DNA of 64,000 nucleotides. It comes from Streptacidiphilus rugosus AM-16 (GTDB lineage Bacteria > Actinomycetota > Actinomycetes > Streptomycetales > Streptomycetaceae). The notes beneath the pieces were generated by a model. That model was not told the DNA's origin and did no database searches. It was given only the letters and a program-made list of their open reading frames with translations. A program made the translations under genes and the position numbers. Location of the stretch: assembly GCF_000744655.1 (NCBI RefSeq), contig NZ_JQMJ01000004.1, forward strand, positions 6,386,001-6,450,000, read 5' to 3'. This document shows, piece by piece, positions 17,147 to 25,706 of this stretch (position 1 is its first letter; every line of letters begins with the position of its first letter).

Positions 17147-17575
17147 CTACTGACCCGAGGGCCACAGCGCGGCGGTGGTCCTCGGGTGCAGGAGCAGCAC
17201 GACGCCCGCGACGCCGGCGAGTCCGACGAGCACGCCGACCGCGATCTGGGCTCCGCCGTTCTGGACGGTGAACCACGCCACGGCGAGGCAGAGCGTGTCT
17301 ATCATCACGGCGGGGCTGCGGCCCCACCGCTTGAGGCGCAGCAGCGCACGGCCCGCGACGAGCGGCAGCAGGCCCATCAGCAGGAGCAGCGCGCCGGCGA
17401 ACTCGGCCATGCCGACGCCGGTCTTGCTGGCGGACGTCAGCGGGGACGCCATGACGTACACGCCGTAGGCGGCGATGAGGACGCCCTGGGCGACGGAGAA
17501 CCACGCCCCGACGCTCAGCGTCCAGGGCCGGGCGGCAGCGGGGGCGGCGGCAGGCGCGGCGGCATTCACGGTCAC
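17147..17575 (-). CDS. Small integral membrane protein, four TM segments
   Basis: A protein of about 142 residues with an Ala/Pro-rich N-terminus and four predicted membrane helices (SVGAWFSVAQGVLIAAYGVY, AEFAGALLLLMGLLPLVAG, the VMIDTLCLAVAWFTVQ region, and IAVGVLVGLAGVAGVVLLL). A positively charged loop LLRLKRWGRSP lies between helices 2 and 3. No family function is known to me. The start is GTG at 17575; a second GTG at 17569 has better ribosome-site spacing, so the first two residues are uncertain. It is convergent with sigH, and a MITE-like repeat lies directly upstream. Confidence 0.8.
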   Translation of the reverse strand: MTVNAAAPAAAPAAARPWTLSVGAWFSVAQGVLIAAYGVYVMASPLTSASKTGVGMAEFAGALLLLMGLLPLVAGRALLRLKRWGRSPAVMIDTLCLAVAWFTVQNGGAQIAVGVLVGLAGVAGVVLLLHPRTTAALWPSGQ

Positions 17576-17620
17576 CTCTCCAGGCTAGCCCCAGCCGAAT
17601 CGCGATCTTCCCCAGGGCCA

Positions 17621-17793
17621 GTTGCACTCACCTCAGGGGCGCGGTGCATCTCCAGGCGAGAAACCAGGCAGTGCCCCAGGGGCGCGAGGAACTGCGCGAA
17701 CAACCACTCCGCGCGGATGGCCCTGCTCGATGAGGACCATCCGGACGTCGGTGGCTTGTCGCGCAGTTCCTCGCGCCCCTGAGGTGGTGCAAC
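17621..17793. repeat. MITE-like palindromic element, copy 3
   Basis: A 173-bp element with the same 23-bp left end as copy 2 (17621-17643) and a matching right end (17772-17793) with one base missing. The flanks GCCA and TGGC extend the symmetry. The internal sequence includes GGCCCTGCTCGATGAGGACC and shows imperfect dyad symmetry. It lies between divergent genes, so it sits in or next to both promoters. Confidence 0.85.
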
Positions 17794-17828
17794 TGGCTGG
17801 CCTGCCTCGTGTGCTGCCTACCGCTAGG

Positions 17829-17842
17829 TAGGCTGTCGGCTA
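17829..17842 (+). promoter_or_regulatory. Possible -10 box giving a leaderless transcript
   Basis: TAGGCT at 17829-17834 fits a TANNNT -10 element. The next gene's ATG starts 8 bases later, where transcription would begin, and no Shine-Dalgarno sequence is visible. The -35 region is not convincing. Confidence 0.4.
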
Positions 17843-18798
17843 TGCGTGCGCTCCTGGTCGTCAATCCGAAAGCGACCACCACCAGTGGACGGACCCGGGA
17901 CGTCCTCGCGCACGCCCTCGCGAACGATCTGAAGCTGGACGTCGTCGCCACCGGTTACCGGGGGCACGCGCGCGATCTCGCGCGCGAGGCCGCGGTCGGG
18001 GGGACGCACGATCTCGTCGTCGCGCTCGGTGGCGACGGGACCGTGAACGAGGTCGTCAACGGGCTGCTGCACGACGGGCCTGCCGAACACCTGCCCAGCC
18101 TGGCCGTGGTGCCGGGCGGGAGCACCAACGTGTTCGCCCGGGCGCTCGGGCTGCCGAACGATCCGGTCGAGGCGACCGGCCAGCTGCTCGACGCGCTCAG
18201 CGGTCCCGGCGCCCCGCGGGAGCGCGCCGTGAGTCTGGGCCGCTCCGGCGGCGAGGGGCTGCCGGACCGGTGGTTCACCTTCACGGCGGGCTTCGGGTTC
18301 GACGCCGGCGTCGTCGGACGGGTCGAGCAGGCGCGGCGCAGCGGCCGGCGGTCGACGCACTCCCTCTACGTCGGACAGGCGCTGCGGCAGTTCGCCGGCG
18401 AGCGCCACCACCGCAGGAACGGGCCGATCACGTTCAGTGCCGAGGGCCGGGAACCGGTCACCGGTCTGGCGGTGTCGATAGTCTCCAACACCTCTCCGTG
18501 GACCTATCTGGGCAATCGCCCGGTCTACGCCTCGCCGGAAGCCGGCTTCGACACGAACCTGGACCTCTTCGGCATGACCCGGATGTCACTCGTTCAGACC
18601 CTGCGCACGATTCCCCAGTTGCTCGACTCCACGGGGGCCGGGCCCCACGGCAAACATGTGGTCGCTTACCACGATCTGCCGGAATTCACCTTGCATTCGC
18701 AGGAACCGCTGCCGTTCCAGGTCGATGGGGACCACCTTGGAGAGCGTAAGAGCATCAGCTTCACAGGCGTATCTCGGGCACTGCGTGTGATTGTGTGA
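17842..18798 (+). CDS. Diacylglycerol kinase-family lipid kinase
   Basis: A 318-residue member of the DAGK catalytic family, which phosphorylates diacylglycerol or related lipids at the membrane face. The N-terminus MRALLVVNPKATTTSG is the typical first strand. The nucleotide-binding motif is VVALGGDGTVNEVVNGLL, followed by LAVVPGGSTNVFARALGLP. The C-terminal half has the beta-sandwich with FTAGFGFDAGVVGRVE and PLPFQVDGDHLGE. The ATG at 17842 begins the conserved region; the gene may be leaderless. It lies between a MITE-like repeat and wblE, the order I recall from S. coelicolor. A role in phosphatidic acid recycling is inferred from the family. Confidence 0.9.
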   Translation: MRALLVVNPKATTTSGRTRDVLAHALANDLKLDVVATGYRGHARDLAREAAVGGTHDLVVALGGDGTVNEVVNGLLHDGPAEHLPSLAVVPGGSTNVFARALGLPNDPVEATGQLLDALSGPGAPRERAVSLGRSGGEGLPDRWFTFTAGFGFDAGVVGRVEQARRSGRRSTHSLYVGQALRQFAGERHHRRNGPITFSAEGREPVTGLAVSIVSNTSPWTYLGNRPVYASPEAGFDTNLDLFGMTRMSLVQTLRTIPQLLDSTGAGPHGKHVVAYHDLPEFTLHSQEPLPFQVDGDHLGERKSISFTGVSRALRVIV

Positions 18799-19132
18799 AC
18801 GGATGGGCCATTCGGCCTTGTTCTCGAACGCGCGACCCGCTTCACTCCATCGAAGTACAGGGTGTGACCCAAGCGACACCGACGATTCAAAATTTCCTAC
18901 CCGAAGGGGGTTGTATCCCCGGTCGAGGTTTGCGAACCTTTACATGGCGATCGGGACAGTCCGTTACCGGAACCCGCCTGAGTCGCCCGAATCCACGCAA
19001 CGCTGCGAGCATCCGTACGCCGACCCACCCGTCGGCCCTGTGCCTGCCAACGGGTTCGTGAAAGCGTTCACATTCACAAGCTGCCATTGACGCAGGTGGG
19101 GGATCCCCCGCCCTTTAGAGGAGTTGGACAAG
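18799..19132. other. wblE upstream region
   Basis: 334 bp without a gene and distinctly less GC-rich around 18840-18960 (for example ATTCAAAATTTCC), as expected for a promoter zone. An exact small dyad GTGAA-AGCG-TTCAC lies at 19058-19071, and a GGGGGATCCCCC palindrome lies in the leader close to the wblE ribosome site. I cannot assign a start point. Confidence 0.5.
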
Positions 19133-19384
19133 ATGGACTGGCGCCACCGCGCTGTCTGCCGGGAAGAGGACCCCGAGCTGTTCTTCCCGATCGGCAACAC
19201 CGGGCCTGCCCTGCTCCAGATCGAGGAGGCGAAGGCCGTCTGCCGTCGCTGCCCCGTCATGGAGAGCTGCCTGCAGTGGGCCCTCGAGACCGGTCAGGAC
19301 GCCGGCGTCTGGGGTGGCATGAGCGAGGACGAGCGTCGTGCGATGAAGCGTCGCGCCGCCCGCAACCGCGCCCGCACCGCCTGA
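19133..19384 (+). CDS. wblE: WhiB-like iron-sulfur transcription regulator WblE
   Basis: An 83-residue Wbl protein with the four cluster cysteines Cys9, Cys38, Cys41 and Cys47 (C-Xn-C-X2-C-X5-C). It has the turn motif GVWGG (about residues 61-65) and a basic C-terminal AT-hook-like tail, MKRRAARNRARTA. It binds a [4Fe-4S] cluster, probably together with the principal sigma factor, and is the orthologue of mycobacterial WhiB1 and streptomycete WblE. The N-terminus MDWRHRAVCREEDPELFF is nearly invariant in the family. The ATG at 19133 has GAGGAG upstream. Its usual neighbour is a PdtaS-type kinase; here a large NRPS-like gene stands between them. Confidence 0.97.
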   Translation: MDWRHRAVCREEDPELFFPIGNTGPALLQIEEAKAVCRRCPVMESCLQWALETGQDAGVWGGMSEDERRAMKRRAARNRARTA

Positions 19385-19600
19385 CACGCTGAGTAGTCGC
19401 ACCACCCGCACCACTTCTGATCAACACGTGATCGAGTGCTCGTGCGTATCCGGGGCCCACAGCTCCGTGACAACGCTCTGAGCATTTTCCGAAGCAACGC
19501 ACACTCGGTGCGTTGCTCACTGGCCCCGATGATTTGATACCGTCGGAGCCGAGGGCAGTGGCCCGTGCCGTGCACGGAGCGCTACGCTCTCATCAGAGCC

Positions 19601-19637
19601 CCTGCTCCGGCCGACTCCCCCCGACGGCCGGAGCAGG
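19601..19637 (+). terminator. First of three hairpins after wblE
   Basis: A 12-bp stem CCTGCTCCGGCC (19601-19612) with GGCCGGAGCAGG (19626-19637) and a C-rich 13-base loop. It stands 217 bp after the wblE stop and may belong to a separate short transcript rather than to wblE. Confidence 0.55.
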
Positions 19638-19645
19638 TCAAGAGG

Positions 19646-19676
19646 CCCTGCCGAACCTCCCCCCCGTTCGGCAGGG
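19646..19676 (+). terminator. Second hairpin, followed by a T-rich run
   Basis: An 11-bp stem CCCTGCCGAAC (19646-19656) with GTTCGGCAGGG (19666-19676) and a C-rich nine-base loop. It is followed by CTCGCTTCTTCTC, so it resembles an intrinsic terminator in the plus direction. Confidence 0.6.
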
Positions 19677-19723
19677 TCTCGCTTCTTCTCCCGGTGCTTC
19701 CTTCCGGGACGGCCGACCCACGA

Positions 19724-19769
19724 CGAAGCCCCGGTCCCTCCCGCGTGTGCGGCAGGGACCGGGGCTTCG
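19724..19769. terminator. Third hairpin, terminator of the minus-strand synthetase gene
   Basis: A 16-bp stem (19724-19739 with 19754-19769) and a 14-base loop, 23 bp beyond the stop of the NRPS-like gene. It can act in both directions. Confidence 0.75.
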
Positions 19770-19792
19770 CGGTTCTCGCGGACCCGAACGGC

Positions 19793-22700
19793 TCAGGCCC
19801 AGCGGCGGACCGGGTTGCCCAGCCAGCGGGTGCCGGCCGGCAGCGTCTCGCCGCGCATCACCAGCGAGGACGGGCCCACCACGGCCCCCTCCCCCAGCGT
19901 CGAGCCGAGCAGCACGATGGAGTGCGGGCCGACCGTCGCGCCCACCCCCACCTCGATCGCGTCCATCCGCATCAGCCGGTCGTGGAAGAGGTGAGTCTGC
20001 ACCACCACACCGCGGTTGACGGTGGCTCCGTCGCCGAGGCTGATCAGGTCGGTCTCGGGGAACCAGTGCGACTCGCACCAGACCCCGCGGCCGATCCTGG
20101 CGCCCAGGCTGCGCAACCACGCGGTGAAGAACGGCGTGCCGACCAGCGTCCCGCCGAGCCACGGCATGGCCAGCTCCTCGACGAAGGTGTCGAAGAGCTC
20201 GTTACGCCACACGAACGAACTCCACAGCGGCTTTTGGCCCGCACGGAAGCGGCCCATCAGCAACCACTTGGCGGCCGTGGTGATCAGACACGCCGTCACC
20301 CCGAGCGCCAGCAGCAACACCCCGGCCAGGACCGCGGCGGCCGTCAGGCCGTCCCAGTCGAACAGGGCCTGGAGGCCGGTCGCCGCCAGGTCGCCGAGCA
20401 GGACGGCGATCAGGACCGGGACGATCCGGCACAGCTCCACCGCGGCGCGGGCACGCACGAGTCGGCGCGGCGGGTCGTAGGTGCGCGCGGTGTCCTCGCC
20501 GCCCTCGGCGACCCGCTGCACCCGCATGCCCGGACGGCCCAGCCAGGAACCGCCGGGCTCGGCGACCGGCGGCGCGTCGGAGAGGACGCCGACGAGGCAG
20601 TCGTCCGGCAGCGACCGCCCCGGAGCGACGATGCCGGAGTTGCCGACGAAGGAGCGCTTGCCGACCGAGGAGACGCCCAGGCGCAGCCACCCGCCGCGGA
20701 GGGCGAAGGAGCCGACCATGGTGTCGTCGGCCAGGAAGGCGTGGTCGTCCACCCGCATCAGGCCCGGCAGGCCGATCGCGGTCGAGGCCTCGACCCTTCG
20801 GCCGATCCGCGCCCCGAGCGCCCGCAGCCACAGCGGCGTCATCAGGCTGGCGTAGAAGGGGAACAGGGCGACCCGCGAGGAGGCCATCAGGTTGTGGACG
20901 GCCCAGACGCAGAATCCGACCCTGCCGTGGGCCGGGTGCAGACCCGGCTTGATCGGGATCGACAGCAGCCGGACCGTCACCACCACGGCCAGCGCGTACA
21001 GGCCCATGGTGAGCAGCGCCAGCGGGACGGAGGCGGCCAGGATCGAGTCGAAGACCCCGAGGTAGGAGGGGTCGTGCCCGATCAGGGTCCAGACGACCAC
21101 GACGGCCGGCAGCGCGGAGAGCAACGGCAGCAGCTGGAAGCCGGGCAGCGCCAGCGCGAAGGCCAGGTTCCAGGCGCGCGCATTTCGGTGGGCCGGCGCG
21201 GGCCACAGCTCGGCGGGGAGCACCGGGTTCTCGTCCGCGACGGCGGGGCTGCCGTGGACCCGGGCGTGCGCGGGGACGCGGCCGACGACGCAGCTGCCGG
21301 GCAGCACCTCGGCGTCGTAGCCGATCTCCGCGCCGGGCATCAGCATGGTGCGGGTGCCCACCCTGGCGCCCTTGCCGATGCGGACCGTGCCCAGGTGCAG
21401 CACGTCGCCGTCGAGCCACCAGCCGGCCGTGTCGACCTCGGTCTCCACCGCGCAGCCGTCGCCGTAGACGGCCATGCCGGTGACCGGCGGCATGCTGTGC
21501 AGTTCGACGTCGCGCCCGACGGAGCACCCGAGCAGCCGGGCGTAGCGGCGGGCGAGCGGGGTGCCGATGACGGCGGCCACGTTGAACATGCCGACCAGGC
21601 GCTCCGCCGTCCACAGCCGCAGATGGGCCGCGCCGCCGCGCGGGTGGCTGCCGGGCCTGAGGCCCGCCGTGAGCAGGCGGGCGCCGAGCGCGCCGATCAG
21701 CGAGCGGCCGACGGCGCTGGAGAGCAGCACCCAGCCGCCGACGATCAGCGCCCAGGAGGTGTGCGGGGCCCAGGGCAGCGGCCCTATGAGGTTGTCGACG
21801 GCGGCCAGGGCGAGCACCCAGCGCAGGCCGGTGACGGTGTAGAGGACGGCCAGCACCACGGCCTGGTAGAGGCCGACGTACCGCGGCACCGGCCGGACCT
21901 GGCGGACCTCCTGCGTCTCCGCGTCGCCGGCGTCGAGGTGGTCGGCCAGCGACTCGAGCCGCGGCTGCTGGTACAGGTCGGCGACGGACGCGCCGGGGAA
22001 GCGCTGCCGCAGCAGGGAGACGAGCTTGGCCGCGGCCAGGCTGGTGCCGCCCAGGGCGAAGAAGTCGCTGTCCGGGCCGACCGGCACGCCGAGGACGGCC
22101 TGCCACTGCTCGCCCAGCCATGCGGCGGTCCCGTGCAGCGGCCCGCCCGCCACCGCACCGGGGTCGGCCCCGACGCCGGACAGCGGCCACGGCAGCGCCT
22201 TGCGGTCGACCTTGCCCGAGGTGCGGGTGGGCAGTTCGGGCACGAGGGCGAGCACGGGCACGAGGGCCTGCGGCAGCCGGTCCAGCAGTTGGGTGCGGAG
22301 CGCGGCGAGGTCGGGCTCGTCCCAGCCGTCGGCGACCAGGTAGCCGACCAGGAGCTGGCCGCCGGCCGGGGTCTCCTTGACCGCCGCGGCGGCGGCGCGG
22401 ATGCCCGGCAGCGCCTGCAGCGCGGCGTCGACCTCGCCGAGTTCGATGCGGCGTCCGCCGAGCTTGACCTGTTCGTCGGCGCGGCCGACGAACACCAGAC
22501 CCTGCGGGTCGGCCCGGACCAGGTCGCCGCTGCGGTAGACGCGTTCGGGGCGGCCGTGCCACGGGGGCGCGCCGAACTTCTCTGCGTCCTTGGCCGGGTC
22601 GAGGTAGCGGGCGGTGCCGACGCCGCCGATGACGAGTTCGCCGGTCTCGCCCCAGGCGACCGGGCGGTTGTCGGCCCCGACCACGGCGAGCTCCCAGCCG

Positions 22701-23713
22701 TCGAGCGGGGCCCCGATTCTGACGGGCTGTCCGGCGCGCATCAGGGAGGCGCAGGCGACGACGGTGGCCTCGGTCGGGCCGTAGGTGTTCCAGAACTCGC
22801 GGCCGGGCACGTCCAGTCGGTCGACCAGCTCGGCCGGGCAGGCCTCGCCGCCGACGATCAGCAGCCGGACCGCGGCGAGCGCCTCCTCGGGCCAGAGCGC
22901 GACCAGGGTGGGCACGGTGGAGACCACGGTGATGCCGCGCTCGACCAGCCAGGGGCCGAGGTCCGTCCCGGCCTTGACGAGCGCGCGAGGCGCGGGGACC
23001 AGGCAGGCGCCGTGCCGCCAGGCCAGCCACATCTCCTCGCACGAGGCGTCGAAGGCCACCGAGAGCCCGGCCAGCACCCGGTCCCCCGGGCCCATCGGCG
23101 CCCGCCGCAGGAAGAGCCTGGCCTCCGCGTCGACGAAGGCGGCGGCGCTGCGGTGGGTGACCGCGACGCCCTTGGGGCGGCCGGTGGTGCCGGAGGTGAA
23201 GATGATCCAGGCGTCGTCGCCGATGCCGGCCGTGCCGGGGTCGCCCCCGGTCGGACTGGGGCCGGCCAGGACCTGCAGGCCCGCGCCGATGACGGCGCAG
23301 ACGCCGGCGTCGGTCCAGATCATCTCGGCGCGCTCGTCCGGGTCGTCCACGTCGACGGGTACGTAGGCCGCGCCCGCCCGGAGCACGCCGAGGATGGCGA
23401 GGTAGAGGTCGGCGGTGCCGCTGGGCACGCGGACGCCGACGCGGTCGCCGGGGCCGATGCCGTATCCGGCCAGCTCGGCGGCCAGCCCGCCCACGGCGTG
23501 CAGCAGCGCGCGGTAGGTCAGGACGGCGCCGTCGGCGTCGAGGGCGGGCGCGTCGGGGTACCGCCACGCGGTCTCGTCCAGGATGTCGAGCAGGGTCCTG
23601 GCCGGTGCCGGGTCGGCCACCGGCCAGACCGCTCCGGTCTGCCAGGCCGGCGCCGTGGCGGTGCCGGCCTGCCCCGGGGGGCGGGCAGGCGCGATGAAGT
23701 TCTGTTGTTCCAC
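19793..23713 (-). CDS. Pls/PosA-family membrane NRPS (predicted poly-lysine-type polyamino-acid synthetase)
   Basis: A 1,306-residue single-module synthetase. Residues 40-510 are an adenylation domain (A3 IFTSGTTGRPKGV ~171, A5 NTYGPTEATV ~309, A7 YRSGDL ~393, A8 GRADEQVKLGGRRIELGEVD ~410, A10 TSGKVDRKAL). Residues 530-595 are a carrier domain with the phosphopantetheine serine in LGGTSL (Ser558). The rest has about six membrane helices and three hexapeptide-repeat soluble regions, the architecture of epsilon-poly-L-lysine synthetase; there is no condensation or thioesterase domain. Aligning specificity positions with GrsA gives D222-A223-E226-S265-I286-G288-T310-V318-V319-K501, close to lysine codes. 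The likely product is a homopolymer of lysine or a related diamino acid. GTG at 23713 is the start. No immunity or degradation gene adjoins it. The family call is firm; the substrate is inference. Confidence 0.92.
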   Translation of the reverse strand: MEQQNFIAPARPPGQAGTATAPAWQTGAVWPVADPAPARTLLDILDETAWRYPDAPALDADGAVLTYRALLHAVGGLAAELAGYGIGPGDRVGVRVPSGTADLYLAILGVLRAGAAYVPVDVDDPDERAEMIWTDAGVCAVIGAGLQVLAGPSPTGGDPGTAGIGDDAWIIFTSGTTGRPKGVAVTHRSAAAFVDAEARLFLRRAPMGPGDRVLAGLSVAFDASCEEMWLAWRHGACLVPAPRALVKAGTDLGPWLVERGITVVSTVPTLVALWPEEALAAVRLLIVGGEACPAELVDRLDVPGREFWNTYGPTEATVVACASLMRAGQPVRIGAPLDGWELAVVGADNRPVAWGETGELVIGGVGTARYLDPAKDAEKFGAPPWHGRPERVYRSGDLVRADPQGLVFVGRADEQVKLGGRRIELGEVDAALQALPGIRAAAAAVKETPAGGQLLVGYLVADGWDEPDLAALRTQLLDRLPQALVPVLALVPELPTRTSGKVDRKALPWPLSGVGADPGAVAGGPLHGTAAWLGEQWQAVLGVPVGPDSDFFALGGTSLAAAKLVSLLRQRFPGASVADLYQQPRLESLADHLDAGDAETQEVRQVRPVPRYVGLYQAVVLAVLYTVTGLRWVLALAAVDNLIGPLPWAPHTSWALIVGGWVLLSSAVGRSLIGALGARLLTAGLRPGSHPRGGAAHLRLWTAERLVGMFNVAAVIGTPLARRYARLLGCSVGRDVELHSMPPVTGMAVYGDGCAVETEVDTAGWWLDGDVLHLGTVRIGKGARVGTRTMLMPGAEIGYDAEVLPGSCVVGRVPAHARVHGSPAVADENPVLPAELWPAPAHRNARAWNLAFALALPGFQLLPLLSALPAVVVVWTLIGHDPSYLGVFDSILAASVPLALLTMGLYALAVVVTVRLLSIPIKPGLHPAHGRVGFCVWAVHNLMASSRVALFPFYASLMTPLWLRALGARIGRRVEASTAIGLPGLMRVDDHAFLADDTMVGSFALRGGWLRLGVSSVGKRSFVGNSGIVAPGRSLPDDCLVGVLSDAPPVAEPGGSWLGRPGMRVQRVAEGGEDTARTYDPPRRLVRARAAVELCRIVPVLIAVLLGDLAATGLQALFDWDGLTAAAVLAGVLLLALGVTACLITTAAKWLLMGRFRAGQKPLWSSFVWRNELFDTFVEELAMPWLGGTLVGTPFFTAWLRSLGARIGRGVWCESHWFPETDLISLGDGATVNRGVVVQTHLFHDRLMRMDAIEVGVGATVGPHSIVLLGSTLGEGAVVGPSSLVMRGETLPAGTRWLGNPVRRWA

Positions 23714-23885
23714 GTGTGCTCTCGCCAGGCGTCGGGTGAAAGTCCAGCACGGCGCCTGCGAGGGATGCGTGTGGCGCCTGGGACTGTAGACGAATCAGCA
23801 TCCACCGTGGTTGGCGGCCTAATGGTGAGTAACGGGTAAAAAACGCCCAACAGTCAGTCAAACGGGCCGCCACCCACCAAAGGTG

Positions 23886-25346
23886 TCATTCGCAGGGGAT
23901 GGCCAACGCGACCCTGGTGCCGCCGTCGGGCACGGGTGTCATGTCGAACTGCCCGCCCAACTCGCCTGCCGCCAGTGTACGGACGATCTGCAGCCCGAGA
24001 TTTCCCGCGGTCTGCGGGTCGAAGCCCTCGGGCAGACCCGATCCGTCGTCGGTGACGGTGATGTGCAGCACACCCTCGGAGCGCCGGGCGGCCACCTCGA
24101 CGGTTCCGCCGGCCTTCGGCCCGTAGGCGTGCTCCAGGGCGTTCTGCAGGATCTCCGTGAGGATCATGCTGAGAGGGGTGGCCACCTCGGCCGAGAGGAT
24201 GCCGAAGCTGCCCTTGCGGCGGGCGGTCACCCGGCCGTCCTGGGAGAGCTCCATGACCATCGCCAGCACCCGGTCGGCGATCTCGTCGAAGGCGACCTGC
24301 TCGTCCAGGGCCATGGACAGGGTCTCGTGCACGATGGCGATCGAGCCGACCCTGCGCACCGCCTCGTCCAGGGCGCCGCGCGCCGCCTCCGAGTCCATCC
24401 GGCGGGACTGGAGGCGCAGCAGCGCGGCGACCGTCTGCAGGTTGTTCTTGACCCGGTGGTGGATCTCGCGGATCGTCGCGTCCTTGGTCATCAGCTCGCG
24501 CTCACGGCGGCGCAGCTCGGTGACGTCGCGGAGCAGCACCAGCGAGCCGATGGGCTCGCCCTTGGGCTTGAGCGGGATGGCGCGCAGCTGGACCACGGCC
24601 TCGGGGTGCTCGATCTCGGTCTGCCGCGGCGCCCAGCCGCTGGCCAGCTTGATCAGCGCCTCGTCGACCGCGCCGCGGGTGGGCGGGATCAGGTCGGCCG
24701 TGGTCTTGCCCAGATGCAGGCCGACCAGGTCGGAGCTGAGGCCGAGCCGGTGGTAGGCGGAGAGCGCGTTGGGGCTGGCGTACGTGACCACGCCGTCGGC
24801 GTCGAGCCGGATCAGGCCGTCGCCGGCCCGCGGCGAGGCGTCCATGTCGACCTGCTCGCCGGGGAAGGGAAACGTCCCGTTGGCGATCATCTGGGCCAGG
24901 TCGGAGGCGCTCTGGAGGTAGGTCAGCTCCAGCCGGCTGGGGGTACGGACGGTGAGCAGGTTGGTGTTGCGGGCGATCACGCCGAGCACCCTGCCCTCCC
25001 GGCGGACCGGGATGGATTCCACTCGAACGGGTACGTCCTCGCGCCACTCGGGGTCACCCTCACGGACGATGCGGCCCTCGTCGAGAGCCATGTCGAGCAG
25101 CGGCCTGCGGCCCCGCGGGACGAGATGGCCGACCATGTCGTCCTGGTAGGAGGTGGGGCCGGTGTTGGGACGCATCTGGGCCAGCGAGACGTAGCGGGTG
25201 CCGTCCCTGGTCGGCACCCAGAGCACCAGATCCGCGAACGAGAGGTCCGAGAGCAGCTGCCACTCGGAGATCAGCAGGTGGATCCACTCCACGTCGGCGG
25301 GTTCCAGCGAGGTGTGGTGGCGCACCAGCTCGTTCAGGGAAGGCAT
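23886..25346 (-). CDS. pdtaS: PdtaS-like cytosolic sensor histidine kinase (GAF/PAS/HisKA_2)
   Basis: A 486-residue soluble kinase. Residues 1-150 are the histidine-kinase N-terminal GAF-like domain (EWQLLSDLSFADLVLWVPT, MRPNTGPTSYQDD). Residues 170-280 are a PAS domain (LDADGVVTYASPNALSAYHR). The HisKA_2 box with the phospho-histidine is ATIREIHHRVKNNLQTVAAL (~300-320). The HATPase has a TEILQNALEHA N-box, DDGSGLPEGF and GLQIVRTL. This is the arrangement of M. tuberculosis PdtaS, whose partner is an ANTAR-domain antiterminator encoded elsewhere; no response regulator adjoins it here either. There is no membrane segment. The ATG at 25346 begins the family N-terminus. Two DasR-operator-like sites lie 90-124 bp upstream, which is unexpected for this gene. 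Confidence 0.92.
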   Translation of the reverse strand: MPSLNELVRHHTSLEPADVEWIHLLISEWQLLSDLSFADLVLWVPTRDGTRYVSLAQMRPNTGPTSYQDDMVGHLVPRGRRPLLDMALDEGRIVREGDPEWREDVPVRVESIPVRREGRVLGVIARNTNLLTVRTPSRLELTYLQSASDLAQMIANGTFPFPGEQVDMDASPRAGDGLIRLDADGVVTYASPNALSAYHRLGLSSDLVGLHLGKTTADLIPPTRGAVDEALIKLASGWAPRQTEIEHPEAVVQLRAIPLKPKGEPIGSLVLLRDVTELRRRERELMTKDATIREIHHRVKNNLQTVAALLRLQSRRMDSEAARGALDEAVRRVGSIAIVHETLSMALDEQVAFDEIADRVLAMVMELSQDGRVTARRKGSFGILSAEVATPLSMILTEILQNALEHAYGPKAGGTVEVAARRSEGVLHITVTDDGSGLPEGFDPQTAGNLGLQIVRTLAAGELGGQFDMTPVPDGGTRVALAIPCE

Positions 25347-25435
25347 GCAGCGAGCCTAGCCGGAGCACGCGCAGGTGGGCGCGGTCGCCGGGCGGGGACG
25401 CGGGAGTCCGTGGGACGTGGGCGGATTTCCTCGCC

Positions 25436-25470
25436 ATTGGTCTGGACAACGTCGAATGGTCTAGTCCACA
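25436..25470. promoter_or_regulatory. Tandem DasR-operator-like sites without an obvious DasR target gene
   Basis: Two sites resemble the DasR consensus ACTGGTCTAGACCAGT: ATTGGTCTGGACAACG at 25436-25451 (11/16) and AATGGTCTAGTCCACA at 25455-25470 (12/16), with centres 19 bp apart. They are 90 bp upstream of the pdtaS start on the other strand. On the plus strand an AAGGAG follows, but no start codon and no open gene. In S. coelicolor I recall nagB near here; no nagB is present in this window. Confidence 0.6.
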
Positions 25471-25706
25471 ATCGAAGCAGCACCAAGGAGCGACACAGTC
25501 CGCGCTATCTGCCCTGACCGCGCGGCCGCCGCTCCCACCGTCGGCCGAACCTGCCGCGCGTCCCGGGCCCGCACACCCGCCACGCTGCGACGGCTTCCTT
25601 CTCCGACGAGGCCGGAGGCCGCGGTGCCGAACGGGTTGAGGGTCCCGTCCGGCGCTCGCGGCCTTTCGTGCGTCCTGCGTCCGTTGCGCCCCGGCGGCCG
25701 AAGCCG

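Noticed and set aside
19565-23839. Very long plus-strand open frame (over 1,400 codons) opposite the synthetase gene
   Set aside because: It is the antisense shadow of a high-GC gene: the minus strand encodes clear A, PCP and membrane domains, while the plus frame is an Arg/Gly/His-rich composition without any motif.
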